NCBI GenBank assembly: GCA_019400425.1
Contig: JAFREE010000250.1
Span: forward strand, 1 to 23,693
DNA length: 23,693 nucleotides
Source of the DNA: Hymenochaete sp. R1
Lineage: Eukaryota > Basidiomycota > Agaricomycetes > Hymenochaetales > Hymenochaetaceae
Reading direction: 5' to 3'
Positions 11,764 to 21,413 of the stretch are shown here, in pieces. Below the pieces are notes generated by a model. The model was not told the origin of the DNA, searched no databases, and saw only the letters and a program-made list of their open reading frames with translations. Position 1 is the stretch's first letter; every line of letters begins with the position of its first letter. A program made the translations under genes and the position numbers.

Positions 11764-11970
11764 CTAAGTTGCGCTCTTCGTTTCTTTTTCATCCTTCAAC
11801 GCTGCGGACATCTTTTCTAATCTCGTCCTGACGGTTGCATCTGAACCGCTCGGTCGCTGGGCATAGCTCGCGAGGAACGCGTCTATGTTCTTCCGCGCAT
11901 GTTTGTCGGAAATGGTTTTTGTTTGTAGGACAGAGAGGCGCACGGGCGACTGAAGGGATGAATCTGGCAT
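11764..11970 (-). CDS. Small 68-residue protein, function unknown
   Basis: A single uninterrupted frame of 68 codons from the ATG at 11970 to TAG at 11764-11766. The product is hydrophilic and basic to neutral, with a central stretch (about residues 20-60) that looks helical: HARKNIDAFLASYAQRP, then VRTRLEKMSAALKDEKE. There is no signal peptide, membrane span, or Cys or His cluster. Codon use and the regular helical pattern favour a real gene over a chance frame. I cannot assign a family. The ATG context and the short tRNA-facing upstream region (about 115 bases to the tRNA) are unremarkable. A second overlapping minus-strand frame (11789-11983) looks like a shadow of this one. Confidence 0.55.
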   Translation of the reverse strand: MPDSSLQSPVRLSVLQTKTISDKHARKNIDAFLASYAQRPSGSDATVRTRLEKMSAALKDEKETKSAT

Positions 11971-12085
11971 CGTGGTGTGTCACTGACTCGCAAACTGCGC
12001 GTTATTTTTTCTAACTCTAAGTCTCTCATTGCACCTATAATACAATACAATCTGTATATTGCTTTTTATACAATGAGCTCGTTGA

Positions 12086-12159
12086 GGCCGGTTAGCTCAG
12101 TTGGTTAGAGCGTGGTGCTAATAACGCCAAGGTCGCGGGTTCGACCCCCGTACGGGCCA
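12086..12159 (+). tRNA. tRNA-Ile (anticodon AAU)
   Basis: A 74-base cloverleaf: acceptor arm GGCCGGT...ACGGGCC with discriminator A, D-arm GCTCAGTTGGTTAGAGC, anticodon stem TGGTG/CGCCA with loop CTAATAA, and T-arm GCGGG-TTCGACC-CCCGT. The anticodon is AAT in DNA, read as inosine-AU after editing, which decodes isoleucine AUU/AUC/AUA. No intron is present. The A-box (in the D-arm) and B-box (GGTTCGA) are intact, so it should be transcribed by RNA polymerase III. The acceptor arm has one G-G apposition (5/68). The sequence closely resembles cytosolic tRNA-Ile(AAU) of animals as I remember it, including this feature, so it is probably functional. Confidence 0.96.
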
Positions 12160-12172
12160 TATCACCTTAAGC

Positions 12173-12177
12173 TTTTT
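12173..12177 (+). terminator. RNA polymerase III terminator of tRNA-Ile
   Basis: A run of five T residues begins 13 bases after the last tRNA base, the normal position and form for a polymerase III stop. Confidence 0.8.
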
Positions 12178-12721
12178 CTTTATTGTTTCCTTCATGATTT
12201 CGCTGACCAGCCATTCCCCCGGAGGGAAACCATGTTTTTTAAAACATAAAATTATATTTATGCTATACTAACTAGACTTTTTTTGAGTAAGTTAGTTTTA
12301 AACGCCACCTACAGATATCCGTGATACGGGCGCGACTTGACAAGTTGGGACGTCCAAATCCGCAACTGAGTTCGAATGGATCTCCGTTGAAGTGGAATGA
12401 ACATAGATTTGAGTGGAGAATAGTGAGTACTTGTGGTGACAGCGTATGATGAATGCTTGAATGGGCGAACAGTTTTGGGTCTGAATACCAGTAGTAAAGA
12501 GTATTATGCCAGTGAAACCCTGAGGGAAAATGGAGCGCGTGTAAAAGGAGATCTTTAAAAAAAGATTTGCATGATTAAAATCTATATCTATGAATTTGAA
12601 GGTGCAGCGAACTGGACGACACCACAATTTCAGTGCATCTAGGACGGCGTGGAATTGAGATGCAATGAATTCATGTGGGATATAGGAATACTTACTCTTT
12701 CGGTTGTAGCTTGACTCCGAG
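12178..12721. other. 3' flank of the 561-residue gene
   Basis: An AT-rich spacer between the tRNA and the stop of the intronless gene. It contains a 145-codon minus-strand frame (12735-12298) that begins inside the end of the upstream gene in another frame. Its composition (rich in Ile, Phe, Ser, His) and the absence of any motif make it look like an untranslated region. Confidence 0.45.
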
Positions 12722-14407
12722 TCAGCGTATTTCATTAATCGCAGCCCAACCGTTTGTATGTTTGTGACGTTTGCTAGAACCAGACCTTTGGTCTTCCTCT
12801 TCTTCTTCGTCGTCCATACCTCGGAAATGGATGTCGTAATGCATTTTATGGTGTTTCTTTCGTTTTAGAAACATGTCCAAGGTCCCTTTGAAGTCGCCCG
12901 GCACGATCAAACCTGAAGCACGAAATTCCTCTTCTTCTGCAGCAACTCTGACGTGTAAACCATCGTCGTCTGTGACACCAGTGACAGGGCGAAGTTTGAT
13001 TTCCAGCCTTGTGGCCTCTTCTTTCGTTATCCCCAACTCCTCTTGGTACTTCTCAAAGAGCAATGAAAGACGTTCCGTTCTCATGGTCTTTGCGTTCGTT
13101 TCCGCCAACTTTGCCGCTTTATCGCCGTGGGTAGCTTGCGAGGCTCTGTGATCCAGTTCTCTCCACAACGAGAGGCGTTCAAAGGCGGTCTCCAGTTCCG
13201 ACGGTATATTTGGGAAGGACAGCAACACGCGGTTTCGAAAACCAAGCAGAAGCACATCGCCGCCTCTGACCATATGAGCATTTCTATTGCCGAGCTTCGT
13301 GTGCACGTTATCACTGAAAGCTATTGCTTTCGAGATTTCGGGGGATTGCAGAGCTGTCTCGTTCGCTCTCTTCGCAGCTTCGTTTAGCTCCAGAAAAGAC
13401 ATACGACGCTGCGTGAGAGAAAGGAACTGCCATACGAACGTCCTCCGGAATGCCGATTGGAACTCTTCGATTGGCATCCGTAGGTCCCTCTTTCTGACGA
13501 TGCCATGAATACTTTCATCTAGGGTAGGTAGCGTGGATAGAGCGGATGGATTGAGTCCGTACTTCCTCAGCTCATTTGCCTCCAATTGTGTCGTCAGGAA
13601 TGTCATACAAGCGAGTTCTGCATGGTAAAAGAGCTTGATTTCCTGTTCCCAGTCGGAAGATAGGTCATCTACATCCGTGGATTCCCAGAGGTATCCAGAG
13701 GAAAGCGCATCGCAAAGACTTCTAAACGCAACGTCGGCTTTATTCTTTCTACTGCGAAGGAATTCAGCCCATGCGACTGCTCGATCCTTCTCGCCCAATT
13801 TCTTCTCTGGATCCATCACAGCCAGCAATTGTGACCGCAACACCTTGATCCTGTTCGTGACGTGGTTCTGCTCCATGGTCAAGCATTCCAATATTCTCTG
13901 TGCTTTCGCCTTGACGGCTTTCCCATCGTATAGCATGTTTGCCCCTGCGGCAGCTTGTAAATACGAATCCGACTGCCGAGACTTCAAAAGCGTAATAAAG
14001 ACATCTAGGGCTGGCCTACAGTCCTCGAGGAATATCATCCAGAATACCCATTTCCTGTTGAGCGCTTGGAAGATTGTTTCTCGGGAACTTCCTCCCAAAG
14101 TAGACGACGGAACGAACTTGTGCACATTGGGAACATGCAGACCCTGCTCATGCATCTGTTGCAGGACGACCAAGCCAAGGTTTGCGTGAGCATTCTCGAC
14201 AAACGAGGACTGGTGGTTGATGTGCTTGCACCAGTCTGCAGCAGTCCAGTGTCCACTGGCAGACCATTCTGTTGTTTCCTTTTTCCAGTGGGAAAAAGTA
14301 TGTGTCGTGGTGTCGCTTGAGACCTGATCAGGGTGGCGTTTTCTTTTACTAGTACCCTGTGGAACGGAGGAGGGGGAAGGGTCGGGAGTAATCGTTTTGT
14401 GGGACAT
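12722..14407 (-). CDS. Uncharacterised intronless 561-residue protein
   Basis: One uninterrupted frame from the ATG at 14407 to TGA at 12722-12724, while most neighbouring long genes carry introns. Residues 1-35 are polar with a basic KRKRH patch. From about residue 40 to 480 the protein looks mainly helical, with repeated Leu/Ala/Glu patterns and aromatic-rich pieces (NRKWVFWMIFLEDC, RRTFVWQFLSL). The C-terminus has a run of Glu/Asp (about residues 530-540) followed by basic KRHKH, which could act in nuclear targeting. No signal peptide or membrane span is visible. I do not recognise a domain. It may be a lineage-specific gene; the lack of introns is compatible with retroposition or recent origin, but nothing else supports that. 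Confidence 0.8.
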   Translation of the reverse strand: MSHKTITPDPSPSSVPQGTSKRKRHPDQVSSDTTTHTFSHWKKETTEWSASGHWTAADWCKHINHQSSFVENAHANLGLVVLQQMHEQGLHVPNVHKFVPSSTLGGSSRETIFQALNRKWVFWMIFLEDCRPALDVFITLLKSRQSDSYLQAAAGANMLYDGKAVKAKAQRILECLTMEQNHVTNRIKVLRSQLLAVMDPEKKLGEKDRAVAWAEFLRSRKNKADVAFRSLCDALSSGYLWESTDVDDLSSDWEQEIKLFYHAELACMTFLTTQLEANELRKYGLNPSALSTLPTLDESIHGIVRKRDLRMPIEEFQSAFRRTFVWQFLSLTQRRMSFLELNEAAKRANETALQSPEISKAIAFSDNVHTKLGNRNAHMVRGGDVLLLGFRNRVLLSFPNIPSELETAFERLSLWRELDHRASQATHGDKAAKLAETNAKTMRTERLSLLFEKYQEELGITKEEATRLEIKLRPVTGVTDDDGLHVRVAAEEEEFRASGLIVPGDFKGTLDMFLKRKKHHKMHYDIHFRGMDDEEEEEDQRSGSSKRHKHTNGWAAINEIR

Positions 14408-14849
14408 TTCGAGTCCTGTGGCGCTAAGATCGGTTACTAGAGAAGAGGGCGATGTCGAAGATGTAGTCAGAATTCTTAAGCTTCTTACAAGATGTGCTTA
14501 CTGAAGTAATTTGTCTTATAAGCTATTCGTCATCGACGTGCAAGAGCTGCAGACCGTGGACAGTGACGATCGTGGCGGGTGCGGGTGAGGGGAGAAAAAT
14601 AGAATGATAAATCACTACACATTGTACTTACACATCACTGAAAATGGTTTGCACATAGCGGCTTTGTGCTTGTTTTCCTTCAATGCAATGTAGAATTAAT
14701 GACTCGGAAGGATCCTCAGAGAGAAGAAACGAAGTTGGGCAATGTGTTTCGTATTGATAAGAGTTAAGCATTAGTGAGAAAGTTAGCTAGATGACAGCCT
14801 CGAATGATTATTCTTCAAAACAAAGCCTCATAATGATGCATAACCCCAC
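14408..14849. other. Intergenic between intronless gene and GH51
   Basis: This 442-base spacer holds the promoter side of the intronless gene (near 14408) and the 3' untranslated side of the arabinofuranosidase gene. No extra gene or repeat was seen. Confidence 0.45.
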
Positions 14850-17800
14850 TCAAACACTTGTCAAATTCAGCACAGTCAAACTAAATGCTGGTACGTGCAA
14901 CTCAAACACCTGTGCCCCGTCGAATGAACTTGTCACAGGTGCAACAGCATCCGGGTTTGCTGGTGTGTTGCTATCGTTCTGCCCTCCACTCAATACTGTT
15001 AGCGTTCCTTGGTCCGCAACCGCGAAGGGTAGCGAAAAGTTGAGAGTGGCGGTCTCCGACCCTGCATTCACTACTTTTACGTAGACTGCGGGAGCGGAGA
15101 AAAAGGCGCTATCGTCTCTGACAACGGACCAGTGGACGGTATCGCCACGAGTGGGGAGTGTACTGGGAAGGTATTCGGTACCTTTGTACAAGCTGAACAG
15201 CTTTTAACGCGAAATCATGAACATCAACCTCCACAGTGATGTATATATCTCACCTGCTGGACATAGTAGCTTGTGGAACGAATCACCATTCCGGCACTAA
15301 AGAGTTCAGATCAATAACGGCATCCAAGGATTTAATGCGGACGTACTCGAAGCTGACCAAATTGGGCGTCCACTGAAAATTGTTGATGCTCTAAAGATAG
15401 GTCGGCTCTTATCCATAAAAAGAAAGGCATATACGTACCTGGAGGAGCGGAGCATATGAGGCGGCAAAGACAATGTCGGAGTTTCTCTCTAGGCCTGTCA
15501 TGAACGCAGCTTCTCCGGCTGACCCTGACATGATAGGGAAAGACAATCGACCGTCTTCAGGTGTTCCAAAAATGTCATCTGGATTTGTGGAGATCGCAGC
15601 GTACTCGCCCTTCACGGGAATCGCTAAACGTTAGATAATCGTTTCAGGTCGAGCCCTTGAATACGATGGCTTACCTCGAAATACTTGGTTCCATTACGCT
15701 TCAAGAGTTATTAGTGCTAGTATGACTTAGAACGAGCTGAAAAGATAACTACCTCGAAGTCGTCGTAGTAAAACGCGTTTTGGAAGAACCATGCTAGGTT
15801 GCGATATCAGTAACACCTAAGAGTGTGACCAGCGCAGATCGTACTCGGTGTATTGTAGATGTGAACATCGTATAGTTCCGGGTTTGGCGTCAGCACTGGA
15901 TTGAACGCGTTCGTGGTCGCCAAAAATTCTGAAGGTTTCCCGTTCAGCGATCTTCTCTGATTATGTAAATGCTCGTTGAACTGCACCAATATCAGGAAAA
16001 GCGGCGCTCAGGTTGCCAACGAAATCCGGCCAACGATATGCTTGATAAGTATTTTCGGTGTCTGCAAAGTCTTCGTTGCCTATTTCGACGTATTTGAGTG
16101 GGAAGGGGTCGGGATGGCCCAGCGAAGCTCGGAGGGACGCTGGATAAATATTTATTGTTAATTCTTTGAATTGAAGGGAAGAACGAATTTCGCACCCGCA
16201 TCACTCCCTGAAGCATCACCTGTGACAAAATTAATCTGAAGCCATCGTCAGGTTGAACAGCATAGTTAAAAGGAATAAACCGTGAATATACCTGATCGAT
16301 CGCCTCTTGAATGTAAGGTGCTAGATCATCTTCCGCAACAGTACCTCCAAACGAGAAACCTTTGAACAGACGTATGCATTTTCAAAAAGCATAGGATAAC
16401 GAATAATACTATGACTCACCAGCCCATACGGCCATAATCGATTGCATCCCCATATCTTCAATCCATGTGAGGTACTCGAAGAGACCCAATCCACTAGCAG
16501 GAGAGAAGTGAGTCAGTAAAAACTGAGCCCACTATAGAGATTCAGAAAGAAAGACTCACTCGGTATTGATGTAGCCCCAGTCTCCAAGCCGGCCAGGGCG
16601 GTTGATAAGGGGACCTACAGTATTATTCCATATCCAGCGAGTATCGATTGTTTGGCCCTTTCGCGCTATCAGCCTGTGTTTTTACCGCAACTAGACACGA
16701 CATTACTTCCTGGAGGAGCGATCAGCGATCCAACCAGAATATCACTTCAGGAGGGGCTCACTAGATTGTTCCCTCCGGGAAAGCGGAAGAAAGCCGGTTT
16801 CATGTCCAAGAGTGTCTGAAGATCGTAATCAAAAGAGCCTCAGCTTCATACAGTGGACTACTGACCTGAGAAAGGTCAATGCGCATCCCGTTCTCCCGGT
16901 CATTGAATGTCGGTGGAAAAAGAGAGAAGAGACTAAAGAATACAGTCTCGCCGGCCGCACTTGCCCCATCCAATGTTACTGTAAAAGAGTTATTCGTGTT
17001 TGGGGCACTTGCAGTTGGCTCGAGGGTTGCAACGAAACTGGTCCAATTGGTCGAGGAGGCCCCAGAGATATTCTGAGATGATGAAGCGAGGACAGTACCG
17101 TCGAGGGCGACAAGTGAGGCCGTAATCGACCCGCTAAAGTTTGATCCTTCAGCGAACTTGAAATTGAAGGAGGTGTTATAGGACCATGTTTGGTTCACGT
17201 TGATGCCTGAAAGACAGAATTGCCGTGAAAATTACAGATTTTGAGAAGCCCCTGCGAAAGCGAACCTGAATATCCGCTGTTAGCAATGCCGACGGAGCCT
17301 GAGCTATCCGAAGGGATAGAAACTTGAAGTGTGTTTGGAAGAGCATCGGAGAGTGGAGTCGTCGTGCTAACGACTTCAATTTCAGCGTCGCCAATAGCCG
17401 ACCAGGCAAGGAGCGAATCAGAGGTTCCTGTCGGCCGTGAATGTAAGACAAACGAACAATCGAATCGAATCGAGTTCACCTGGAGTAAGCCTTTGAAACG
17501 CTCGGTTTTGTAGCACTTATAAATCCAGGCGAAGTGAATATATTATCAATGCATCGGCAAGTAACGTACATTCAGCATAGAGTCCACCATCACCGCTCTA
17601 TAATTGCAGTATAAAAGCCTTTGGTCAGAAGGTACTTGGTATCACCGCAATCTGAATCATACATTCTTGAAATAGAAGGTTAAACAAAGCTTCGTTTTTA
17701 ACAAACATCTATAACGTACATTGATGTCCTGTCGATGTATTCGCAGGAATCAGCACCCGACGGATTCCGAAAGAAATTAAATTACCTCAAACATGAGGCC

Positions 17801-17963
17801 AACTGGCAAAGGTCAGCGATAGCGAGGGGTCCGGGATGGTATGTGACTTACACAAAGTTTCCGGAACATCATGGCTTGCTGTTCCATTCACTGTGACGGA
17901 ATAATTTGCCGCTACTGCGGCGCTGACGAGGCAACAGAGGGACAGAATATAAAGCGATCGCAT
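14850..17963 (-). CDS. GH51 alpha-L-arabinofuranosidase, secreted
   Basis: The enzyme removes terminal arabinofuranose from arabinan and arabinoxylan outside the cell. Exons: 17963-17852, 17802-17786, 17728-17720, 17665-17663, 17597-17570, 17515-17480, 17427-17266, 17206-16866, 16815-16762, 16709-16707, 16657-16560, 16493-16420, 16359-16292, 16235-16196, 16139-15987, 15928-15845, 15793-15753, 15698-15675, 15609-15439, 15390-15347, 15296-15254, 15200-14850. They join in frame to 651 residues, normal for fungal GH51. A signal peptide spans about residues 1-19. GLMFEDIN and SGDGGLYAELLQNRAF (about 40-64) open the family core; a beta-rich module lies around 75-235. FRFPGGNNLEG (246-256) and GDWGYINTDG follow. 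EIGNED carries the probable acid/base Glu371, and GEYA the probable nucleophile Glu451. A C-terminal beta domain ends at residue 651. Several NxS/T sites suggest glycosylation. Introns are 48-66 bases. Two exons of 3 bases are inferred from motifs. Confidence 0.93.
16707..16709 (-). other. Candidate 3-base microexon (GAA, Glu255)
   Basis: The sequence reads CTCCTCCAG-GAA-GTAATG on the minus strand. The upstream intron (16761-16710) is 52 bases with a CTGAT branch sequence. The downstream intron (16706-16658) is 49 bases with GTAATG, CTGAT and a terminal AAAG. Including GAA gives GGNNLEG, the form fungal GH51 enzymes show here; skipping it gives GGNNLG and a single 104-base intron. Confidence 0.65.
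17663..17665 (-). other. Candidate 3-base microexon (AAT, Asn47)
   Basis: The sequence reads TATTTCAAG-AAT-GTATGA on the minus strand. Intron 17719-17666 is 54 bases; intron 17662-17598 is 65 bases with a perfect CTGAC branch sequence. Including AAT gives DIN-N-SGDGG, which restores the residue between DIN and SGDGG found in the family; skipping it leaves DINSGDGG and a 122-base intron. Confidence 0.6.
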
Positions 17964-18965
17964 TTTGGATCACCATAGAGCTGCTGGACTATGACCACCG
18001 GGTACGTTGAGGAGTCCGTATTTAACCATGATTATTGAATTAATTTGTTGGTCATGCAACGTACATAAAAAGACCTCTGACGAGCTTGCAGGCACTCGAA
18101 GGATACCTGGACATGTGTCCTTGGTCGCTGTCCGATTGGCTCGGTCTCGTGATGCATATTTATGGCGGCGGACCGAGCTGACATTAGAAAAAGTAGCCAT
18201 ATCGTAAGGAAATGCTCATTTGACGATCATGACTATCTTACGGGGAGGCGGAGATTGAGCCTTTGGCCGTTCGTGCTGAGAGCATTGAGGTGGCTGGAAG
18301 AGGTTGAGCGGCATCCCGAAGTTAATTCTGATGTAGCGATGGACTGAGTAAATGTCGCAACCGTGACAATTCGACGGCCCGGTCTTCGGAAGAAAGTCGT
18401 TGGCAGAAAGGTCACGTTAGGTGAGCCTACTGTCGGCGGAGTCAATTAGGGCGTAAAGACAAGAATATACGTTTTCGCACCTGGAGCCTGTTACACATGG
18501 CCACTTTTCTATCCTGCCAGCGAATAGATTCCACGCGACTTTGCGAAGCTCACAGTTTGTCCTGGTGACAGGAACATTATTCTCGTCAGTCATGATACGG
18601 GTAAGGATGGCCGTATTCAATAAATGTCATTCTAAAGATCTGCCTCATCGATGGTGATATTTGCGGTAGAGATCCTACGAAGACAAAAACAATGTCGTTG
18701 GTGAGGAGATGTAGATCGTGATGACGGTTCTGAAGGTTCGGAAGTCAGTAGTACCAGTACTAGTACTAGTGTCAGCGTTGAACAACTTGAAGCTTGACCA
18801 GCAGCAGCTTGACCCTAGGCTCCCTAGGCCTAAGAAGCCCTAAGAAACCGCAATTTGTCACGTGCATTTGTAGAATATTAATATATTCGATGCCTTCGAT
18901 GCCTCATCGTAGCGCCAAGTTAGTCAACAACGACGATAACGACGACAACGTTTACATCGACGTCA
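17964..18965. promoter_or_regulatory. Shared divergent promoter region
   Basis: This 1-kb spacer separates the starts of the GH51 gene (leftward) and the coiled-coil gene (rightward). For the GH51 gene, a TTAAATA element (18019-18025, minus strand) lies about 56-62 bases before the ATG, and a CCAAT box (18135-18139, minus strand) lies about 175 bases before it. Near 18750-18770 there is a short CAGTACTAGTACTAGT repeat. No TATA box was identified for the rightward gene. Element assignments rest on sequence and position only. Confidence 0.4.
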
Positions 18966-20638
18966 ATGACGGTCGAAAATGCCTCTCACTGGCATGCAGT
19001 TCGCCCATGGTCACCACGCTTTCTACTCACGGTTCGCGAGATCACATCCGTGTCAACTACTTTCGTCTTGTCATCTGTTTCATCAGATGGCTCGGACGCC
19101 CCTCTTGCTTCGCTTGGTATTGCTCCTGTCGACCATTCGGACGATGATAATGACCAAGAAGAAACAGAAGACTCAATTCCACGCAGGTATGGCCGATCGA
19201 GGCTTTCGCTAGTATCTGATGCGTTGGGAAGAGGTTTATCGGTTAATGTCAACGGGGCAACTTGGAAGCGTGTGCTGATGCGGATGGACGAGAAAGGCGA
19301 CGAAGCTATCTTGGTTCTGTATGGGCTCATGCCTGGGAGACAATATGACGTCGAATTGGGTATTGTCTTTGGGGATGGGGAGGAAGTGCTACATAGCCGG
19401 ATGGTCACACAGCCTGAAGGTAAGTCGACTTATCTGTCAGGTTGTTTCTCGCGGGTTCTCATGTGTGCACGACCCGACACTTTTTTGAAGGTTCCCACCA
19501 AATTATTAGCGATGATCCTGGAAATACTTCAATAGAGTCTGTGAATTCTTCTATCAGCTCAATCTCGAGTATCTCTTCTATCCCGGTAGCACCTGCCCAC
19601 GGTATCCAACGATCTGTCTCTCACGATGAGTACGTTGCTCAGCTGCGAACCCAGCTTGCTCAGATCAACGCCGAACGCGAGTCATTATCCGCTCAGCTCA
19701 AAGCTTCTCGGAAGGAGGCGAACAAAGCGGATGCAGGGAAACGTAGTGAGATCGATGCATTGAAGAGAACTTCGGAAAAGAATGCTGCTGCCGAGACACG
19801 AAGCCGTCAAAAGGCTAGAGCTCTCCAAGAGGCAGCAAAGCAAGCGACAGCAGCCGCACAGGATGCTGACGCGTCTGCTCGGGAACTGCATGAAGCTATG
19901 CCCGGTGTTCGATCATACGCGAAAGAAGTGGAAAGGAAACACAAGGCGGTGGCAAAGAATTGGGAGAGGTCGAAAGACGAAGCCAACGAGTCTTTGCGCG
20001 CTGACCGCAAACGTACGATGGATCTCAAATCGGACCTCTCGTCGCTCACTGGGCGTCTGGAGAAGCTCCAAGCGAAACGCGACAGACTATCGAAAGACAC
20101 CCTTCCGGAACTAGAGGAACAGTTAGCGCAGCTTATCCGCGAAGTAGAGCTCGTCGAAAGGGACGCTAATGCCTTTGAAGTCATCGATAATGGGCCCGTT
20201 TTATTTGACTTTGGGTCAAAATCGAATATGCAACGATCACCTTCCACCAGAACTGGTGACTCAACCTGTACGACGTCTTCAATAAGCTCTCCTCCCTCAT
20301 CCGCAGGGAGACAGGCTTCCAAGTTATCGTTTGCATTGCCGGCAAATACGACACTTTCATCGCGTGCCCCTCCATTCGATCCGGGATCTGCGCCCAACAC
20401 CCGCCTTGCTCCTGCTTTCCAGCACCAGCAGAACGGTGCTCGAAAGCAATCAAGTGTTCCCTCGCACAACGGTAGCAAGGGCGGGGTCAACTCCGCTCAG
20501 TCGTTGGAAGTAGCAGGTGATGGTGGGACTGGAGCGGGCCAGAAAAAGCTACATGGAGGGAAACGTGATGGAAATGGGATCATTCGGCCTACCAGTCCTC
20601 CAACCAGGCAGACTTCCCTTCCAGCACGTGCTCCTTAA
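18966..20638 (+). CDS. FN3-like and coiled-coil protein
   Basis: Exons 18966-19419 and 19491-20638 join in frame to 533 residues; the 71-base intron has a GTAAGT donor and TTGAAG acceptor. The ATG at 18966 is the first after an in-frame stop. Residues 1-150 hold alternating beta-like segments (HWHAVRPWSPRFLLTVREI, then LVLYGLMPGRQYDVELGIVF), which resemble a fibronectin type III fold; an acidic Asp/Glu-rich insertion lies inside. After a Ser/Ile repeat (ISSISSISSI), residues about 210-395 form a long charged coiled coil with Ala, Lys, Glu and Gln heptads. The C-terminal 130 residues are Ser/Pro/Gly-rich and probably disordered. The architecture suggests a scaffold or cytoskeleton-associated protein, but no specific family or function can be named. 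Confidence 0.85.
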
Positions 20639-21413
20639 TCCTCGGTTTCGTAGTTGCGAAAATATTGACTTTATATTTGCTACGTTCAATGGATAATGCA
20701 ATAAATGAAAGGTTTTTTTTTCCCTTTCGGCAGTGTCGACTAAAAGCCAACAGCTTATGGATGACAACCCCGTGGAGCAGTGATTTTCAATGTCTTGGAG
20801 GCCGCCTCTTCAAGCAGCTTATATGTAGAGGTCAAACACATCGCTCTTAGTGGGTTAAACATGAATTATGGTTTATTTACGAGCCTTCATGCTGAATACT
20901 CAAGACATTAACAAGTGTCTTTTCCTTCGTTTCTATTCCTTGATACTTTACTTTCTCTTTTTTTTCTATATGCTGCGAAACCAGGCCCTTTACTGAAAAT
21001 TACCAGGGGCATTGCAAAACCAAAATACAAACAAACGTCGTCCGTGAAAACTCGCGTTGAGGTCCATTTGTTCTTTCCCTTCGATCATAGGTGAGGAACG
21101 GAAATTTCGGTACATCTATATATAAAAAGATCTCAAAAGCGCTTCGTTCGTGACAGGTAAGCCCTTGTTTGCACTCAGGGCTGATAATTGACGAGACCCG
21201 GATGCATTAATTTAATCAACGAAGAGTAAATTTATGACAGAATCCACCAGGGTTTGAAGTCGACGACAACGAGGCGACACGATTTACCTACATTACAAAG
21301 CTGAAACTAGTCAAGGTGGCTGCATGAGGGACAAGCCGCCACAACCTTCCTCCGTACTCGTCTTGGTCACGGTCCATGAAAATAGGTGCGTAATCACACG
21401 TATAGGGCTGCCA
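20639..21413. other. Intergenic, convergent 3' ends
   Basis: This spacer of about 775 bases lies between the coiled-coil gene (rightward) and the small gene ending at 21414 (leftward). It contains an AATAAA polyadenylation-type signal at 20700-20705, 62 bases after the stop of the coiled-coil gene, and several T-rich tracts. No additional gene was seen. Confidence 0.5.
20700..20705 (+). promoter_or_regulatory. AATAAA polyadenylation-type signal
   Basis: A canonical AATAAA hexamer 62 bases downstream of the coiled-coil gene's stop codon, followed by a T-rich tract. Position and sequence fit a 3' end-forming signal; fungal genes often lack a strict hexamer, so this is supportive only. Confidence 0.45.

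Noticed and set aside
12298..12735. 145-codon minus-strand frame overlapping the end of the intronless gene
   Set aside because: AT-rich, no motif, and the upstream frame already has its own stop; most likely 3' untranslated sequence.
13635..14189. 184-codon plus-strand frame
   Set aside because: Antisense shadow of the intronless 561-residue gene.
16185..16195. GTTCTT as donor after AAATTC in the GH51 gene
   Set aside because: It breaks the frame into the EIGNED exon; the GTGCGA donor ten bases earlier keeps the frame and gives the expected SDAASLRASLGHP sequence.
18750..18775. Short CAGTACTAGTACTAGT repeat as a possible mobile-element end
   Set aside because: Only a few copies of a simple repeat, without inverted terminal repeats or an associated coding region.
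19807..20490. 227-codon minus-strand frame
   Set aside because: It lies antisense to the coiled-coil gene, is Ser/Cys-rich, and arises from that gene's codon bias; it has no independent motif.
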